The position numbers and the translations under genes were made by a program. Below are positions 6,001-7,989 of a stretch of 7,989 bases of DNA, in pieces; the first letter of the stretch is position 1, and each line of letters opens with the position of its first letter. Under the pieces are notes generated by a model, which searched no databases, had not been told where the DNA came from, and saw nothing but the letters and a program-made list of their open reading frames with translations. Origin of the DNA: JAGLHV01 sp023132075 [NCBI: bacterium]. Lineage in GTDB: Bacteria; CBDUZB01; JAGLHV01. The stretch covers positions 1-7,989 of the forward strand of contig JAGLYT010000064.1 in assembly GCA_023132075.1 (NCBI GenBank), in the 5' to 3' direction.

Positions 6001-7989
6001 TCCCTATCCCTTACCGCCTGTACATATTTATATGCCTCTGCCCTTACCTCTTCCTCTCTTTCACTAAGCCTTAATTCCTTACCTAACATTTCATCCATTA
6101 CTTCCTTATATCTGGTTACGCCTACATCTCTTAATTTACTTAAATATCCTATAAAGAAATCATCCCCTAACTGCTTTAACTCTCCTCCTATCTGCCTGCG
6201 ATATACCTCTATGTCCGCTCCTTTCTCCGGTACCTGTCCCATTATCCAACTGTATACTCGTATACTATCCCCCGTACCCGAAGGCCTTATCGTTACTATC
6301 GCATCACTCCCCTGCTCCGTCTCTAAGATTAACTGTATCCCTTCCTCAGGAAATCCCTTATAATTATTGTCATATTTACCATCACGATATACGATTACTT
6401 CCTTTAATCTGTACTTGCCATCAAACAACTTTACCTCTTCACCTTTATCCAGTTCCTTCTGTAATAATACCGCAAATACCTTCTCCGTAAACTCTACCTC
6501 GTTTACCTTTTCATCTACCCCCTTTAACCCCGGATGTAATAAAAATCGATTGTCCGTTCCCACTAAACCTGTCTCTCTCATCAACTCCTGATACATATCA
6601 TATAAACTCTGCCCTTTATATCTACCGTAACTTACTAAATCTAAAAATTCATACGCCGCTAATGAACCATCCTTTTCACATATATGTGCATCCTTTACCT
6701 CTCCGGCTTCAGGATCATAATACCCAAATTCCCCGTATCCGTTACTCTCCTCTACCCCCATCACTATCTCTATGTTCCCAATCAAATCCAAATCCTTTAT
6801 TATCTTTTCCCTGTCTGCTTCCTCTCCCCTGGCTATTCTCTCTATATTTCTTATCGCTTCATCAAATATCTCCAGCCCCGCTGTCTCATACGGGACATTC
6901 CTCTTCAATTCTTCATTCGCTTCTTTTAATACCTTTAATATATCTTCTAATACTTTCCCGTCCTCTATCTCTCCCTTCGCTTTATATATATTCCTCGCTA
7001 CTTCTATTAAATCCCGGCTCTTCTTCGCTAATTCAGTAAACCCTACATATGTGTCCACTACATATACTTTATACCCTTTTTCCTGATAAACCTCAGCTAC
7101 CCTCTCTAACGCCGAAGTCGTTACATGCGATTTCAATATTACATATAACTTATCTTTATCTAACGCCCCATTCTCTTCCCTTAATTTCAGTATGTGATAT
7201 GCCATAAATGTCCACGCATCATTCGCCGTTAATAAATGATAATCATTTAGTTTCTTAAATGCCTTTCTTACTTCACCCTTTACCTTTTTCTTATCCTTTA
7301 TCTCTTCTGTCTTCTCTATATACTCCATTACCGCTTTTAATAACTCTCCCTTGATGTTCCCTTCCACTCCCTTCGGTAACGGTATTGCCATTCCTGCCCG
7401 GTCTATGTCCGGATCCGTACCTACTCCTGCATCTTTTTTATTTAACTCTTCTATCGCTTCCTCTATTCCGCTAAGATCTTTCCCCCCTATCTGCACTAAA
7501 TAATCTACAAAGTTTACTACCCACCCTTCCACTACCCCCGGATCAGGCATTCCATGTCCAGGAAATGTCCCGTCCATTACTTCTGTCTGCTTCTGCACTA
7601 AATTTATTTTGTTTACTATGCTGTATCCTACCCGCTGGAAAAATCCAGGTAAATCCCCGGCTACCGTCGCTCCCACTCCGTAAAATGCTGTGTATAATAT
7701 TCCTACCTCTTTCTTCTTCTTTTTCACCTCATCCCTTATTTCTTTAGATAAAAACCTTAACGGCGACCTATCCTCTACATGTTTATAATATTCTTTATAA
7801 AAATCTTCCGTCTCCGCTCCTACATAATCGAATTCTTCCTCTTCCCTTAACTCTCCCTTCGTCATCCAGGTCAAGCTATCTCTATTTTCTTTCAGTACAT
7901 CATTTAATTTATATTCTTCCATAGCTAAATCCATAGCTATATCTTTGTATTCTACTTTCCCTCGTTCCCCCATCACCATCTTCTTTCCC
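1..7989 (-). CDS. Giant multi-enzyme polyprotein-like gene, partial at both ends
   Basis: A single minus-strand frame (codons on + strand triplets starting at 3, 6, 9 and so on) is open across the window: 2,662 full codons with no TAA, TAG or TGA, entering at 7988 and leaving through bases 2-1. No start or stop is present, so the true protein is longer at both ends. The product contains, in order, a phosphohexomutase, a methyltransferase, a DUF218/YdcF-like domain, a nucleotidyltransferase-like domain and a phosphoglucose isomerase, joined by charged helical linkers. No signal peptide or convincing membrane segment is visible, so a cytosolic location is inferred. Conserved motifs in correct order at both ends show that the frame is real and not a chance opening. 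No Shine-Dalgarno-plus-start arrangement or frame break was seen at module borders, so I read this as one gene rather than an operon. Omnitrophota-like giant genes are the closest precedent I know. Confidence 0.96.
3..414 (-). other. Start of a further unassigned module
   Basis: Residues about 2526-2662 lie beyond the terminal strand of the isomerase. They begin with a charged helix (EQLPEIREIMVKALGVF) and continue as an alternating strand/helix sequence (VIDKVIFVDDVKDAHWFVKV, then YRKEITINR and a hydrophobic helix FHGLANILTLG). From about 350 downward the codons shift to ATT, GTT and ATC, as in the central block, suggesting another domain of separate origin. I recognise no family, and the frame runs off the window edge. 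Confidence 0.35.
591..660 (-). other. Isomerase C-terminal motif, divergent (FPRIAHTG)
   Basis: Around residues 2448-2461 the sequence MNFPRIAHTGIEAAQ corresponds to GPRFLHSTGQLHKGG near the end of transaldolase/PGI-type isomerases. PR, H2454 and TG are shared; the following Gln-Leu-His-Lys is missing and replaced by Ile-Glu-Ala-Ala-Gln. The preceding helix (IALIMEEVNKQLAKFG) fits the family's helix before this motif. Confidence 0.65.
1105..1320 (-). other. Charged helical insert within the isomerase module
   Basis: Residues about 2224-2295, directly after the DQ...PAV motif, are dominated by Glu, Lys and Arg with heptad-like hydrophobics (VTLEQIKEKMEEAR, KEIEGKVALAEKKR), suggesting a coiled coil or long hairpin. 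In ordinary transaldolase/PGI proteins a shorter linker occupies this place. It accounts for part of the module's extra length, and its likely role is structural. Confidence 0.5.
2076..2093 (-). other. Isomerase GGR motif
   Basis: Residues 1966-1971 read GGRHMN. Phosphoglucose isomerases have a near-invariant GGR(F/Y)S here, whose arginine takes part in catalysis. The GGR is kept; the aromatic-Ser pair is replaced by His-Met. The hydrophobic helix after it (MVFTPLFTAFLIMG) matches the family. Confidence 0.85.
2244..2270 (-). other. Isomerase SIS phosphate-binding loop SRSGGTEEP
   Basis: Residues 1907-1915 match the S-K-(S/T)-G-(G/T)-T-x-E-T loop that binds the sugar phosphate in phosphoglucose isomerases. 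The Ser/Gly/Thr pattern is intact. It follows a hydrophobic strand (NTIAIDM), as in the family. Confidence 0.88.
2666..3399 (-). other. Unassigned, mostly helical region before the isomerase
   Basis: Residues about 1531-1775 separate the nucleotidyltransferase-like domain from the isomerase. The sequence is rich in leucine and charged residues, with helix-like stretches (FIILWDNIVSSGRI, KLNKFLEENEQKTEEL, SVKEVMDILVDIPAF), and ends with a beta-like part (NNYLEIEVTKKGSIIS). I recognise no family. The helical part could be the all-helical cap that often follows a nucleotidyltransferase core, which would make it one unit with the preceding domain; this is a guess. Codon use is intermediate between the methyltransferase block and the flanking enzymes. 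Confidence 0.4.
3400..3850 (-). other. Probable nucleotidyltransferase-fold domain
   Basis: Residues about 1380-1530 carry the elements of a DNA polymerase beta-like nucleotidyltransferase: a helix, then IIGSARYLAG with the Gly-Ser pair (G1416, S1417), then DLLGDIDLAIQI with the paired metal-binding aspartates D1435 and D1437. A strand LILDFDG and a possible third carboxylate D1498 in RRIDCR follow. The gap between GS and DxD is 17 residues, longer than the common 9-13, so an insertion in the active-site loop (AGEEGWVPLD) is implied. The substrate is unknown; it could transfer a nucleotide to a small molecule or protein, or be inactive. It sits between the DUF218-like domain and a helical region, with an unassigned linker (3851-4099) before it. 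The assignment rests on a few residues. Confidence 0.58.
4100..4800 (-). other. DUF218/YdcF-like domain
   Basis: Residues about 1064-1297 resemble the DUF218 superfamily (YdcF, SanA, ElyC). The landmarks are a first strand ending in Gly, DVLILCGND (1067-1075); the helix with EALRLYKEG; a second strand KILITGGKG (about 1094-1102); a KSEAE helix; and the family's S-x-x-T-x-E-N signature, here EKKSRITREN (1179-1188). A further strand, MKIIMYMQT, and a WQLIVFSA segment complete an alpha/beta fold. Members act in envelope physiology or are uncharacterised; E. coli YdcF is reported to bind S-adenosylmethionine. That would link it to the adjacent methyltransferase, but this is inference. The domain lacks the usual N-terminal membrane anchor, consistent with an internal position. 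The sequence is divergent, so the family call is probable rather than certain. Confidence 0.72.
4885..5411 (-). other. Class I SAM-dependent methyltransferase domain
   Basis: Residues about 860-1035 form a Rossmann-like methyltransferase of the UbiE/Methyltransf_11 type, which uses S-adenosylmethionine to methylate a substrate not deducible here. Motif I is ILDVGTGLRDL (862-872), where the family usually has GCG; D864 and the glycines are kept. The acidic residue for the SAM ribose is D887 in GIDFSERV. D911 in QMDMNH fits the adenine-binding position. SLHHL (H932, H933) and YRVLKPGGIF (951-960) are the typical motifs after it. The later YYQFYSPELL and the final strand LVAFAIK fit the C-terminal half. 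The length of about 175 residues is normal for a complete domain. Its codons (ATT, GTT, CTT, CAA) differ from those of the mutase and isomerase modules. It is followed at once by a DUF218-like domain. Confidence 0.9.
5412..6129 (-). other. Linker with helical charged stretch and an unassigned alpha/beta piece
   Basis: Residues about 621-859 join the mutase to the methyltransferase. The first part is strongly charged and helix-prone (repeated Glu/Lys/Arg, as in SEREEEVRAEAY), a likely coiled coil or extended helix. A more ordered piece follows (about 5900-5690): hydrophobic KALVFGWQTAVVGY, then a predicted strand-helix-strand with IRISCEN and RKIIITAV. I do not recognise a family. The segment after about 5690 (helical, from AVEQDIQELIEEL on) already uses the codons of the central block, so the compositional boundary falls inside this linker. 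Confidence 0.5.
6252..6287 (-). other. Phosphohexomutase phosphate-binding loop RPSGT
   Basis: Residues 568-579 read RPSGTGDSIRVY. The RxSGT core that holds the substrate phosphate in domain 4 is intact. The usual EP after the threonine is replaced by GD (573-574), a deviation of unknown effect. This is the last conserved motif of the mutase, and domain 4 should end about 40 residues later. Confidence 0.92.
6738..6758 (-). other. Phosphohexomutase sugar-binding loop GVEESNG
   Basis: Residues 411-417 match the family's G(E/F)ES-G sugar-recognition loop in domain 3. E414 and S415 are the residues expected to contact substrate hydroxyls. The loop lies at the expected place between the VTTS segment and the phosphate loop. 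Confidence 0.9.
7398..7418 (-). other. Phosphohexomutase metal-binding loop TDPDIDR
   Basis: Residues 191-197 read T-D-P-D-I-D-R. In phosphohexomutases the three aspartates of DxDxDR coordinate the Mg2+ that activates the phosphoserine. All three (D192, D194, D196) and the following arginine are present, so this loop looks functional. Confidence 0.93.

Larger units (their letters stand above)
6130..7988 (-). other. Phosphohexomutase module (PGM/PMM type), domains 2-4
   Basis: This module belongs to the alpha-D-phosphohexomutase family, which interconverts hexose 1- and 6-phosphates through a phosphoserine. Domain 2 opens with ILYTAFYGVG (residues 97-106) and MDGTFPG (138-144), matching the family's YTPLHGxG and PDGxFP. 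The metal loop TDPDIDR (191-197) keeps all three aspartates and the arginine. Domain 3 begins near LTAND (253-257), then SHVTTSAL (287-294) and the sugar-binding loop GVEESNG (411-417). Domain 4 holds the phosphate loop RPSGTGDSIRVY (568-579), with Gly-Asp where Glu-Pro is usual. The catalytic serine loop (TASHNP type) normally sits about 100 residues before the YTPLHG motif, which places it just beyond the 7989 edge. There is an insert of about 40 residues between the metal loop and domain 3. Whether it prefers glucose or mannose phosphate cannot be told; the isomerase downstream favours glucose. Membership in the family is near certain. Confidence 0.93.

Noticed and set aside
1-7989. RNA genes, CRISPR repeats, insertion-sequence ends, promoters or terminators
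   Set aside because: None seen. Codons with recognisable protein motifs occupy the whole window and no direct-repeat array or terminal inverted repeat was noticed by eye.

Overview
The whole 7,989-base window lies inside one protein-coding gene read on the minus strand. The frame has no stop from base 7988 down to base 3, giving 2,662 consecutive codons. Neither the start nor the stop is inside the window. The coding strand is purine-rich, so the printed + strand is pyrimidine-rich and its short open frames are shadows. I see no intergenic DNA, RNA gene, mobile element, CRISPR array, promoter or terminator. Residue numbers below count from the first complete codon in the window, not from the true N-terminus.

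Reading N- to C-terminus (high to low coordinates), the polypeptide is a chain of enzyme modules. (1) About 7988-6130 is a phosphohexomutase (phosphoglucomutase/phosphomannomutase type) covering domains 2-4, with metal, sugar and phosphate loops present; its catalytic serine should lie just outside the window. (2) About 6129-5412 is a charged, helical region with one unassigned alpha/beta piece. (3) About 5411-4885 is a class I SAM-dependent methyltransferase. (4) About 4800-4100 is a DUF218/YdcF-like domain. (5) About 3850-3400 is a probable nucleotidyltransferase-fold domain. (6) About 3399-2666 is an unassigned, mostly helical region. (7) About 2665-415 is a phosphoglucose isomerase module of the type found in bifunctional transaldolase/phosphoglucose isomerase proteins. 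(8) About 414-3 is the start of a further unassigned module.

The two outer enzymes catalyse adjacent steps, glucose-1-phosphate to glucose-6-phosphate to fructose-6-phosphate, so the fusion makes metabolic sense. The central block (about 5690-2600) uses clearly different codons from its flanks. By hand count, glutamine is CAG 38 times and CAA once in the flanks, against about 13 CAG and 20 CAA in the block. It looks like a later insertion between two sugar-phosphate enzymes without loss of the frame.

The organism cannot be named from sequence alone. A cytosolic multi-enzyme open frame of this size in an AT-rich genome recalls the giant genes reported in the candidate phylum Omnitrophota (formerly OP3). 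That is an inference from general knowledge; other lineages with giant genes remain possible.
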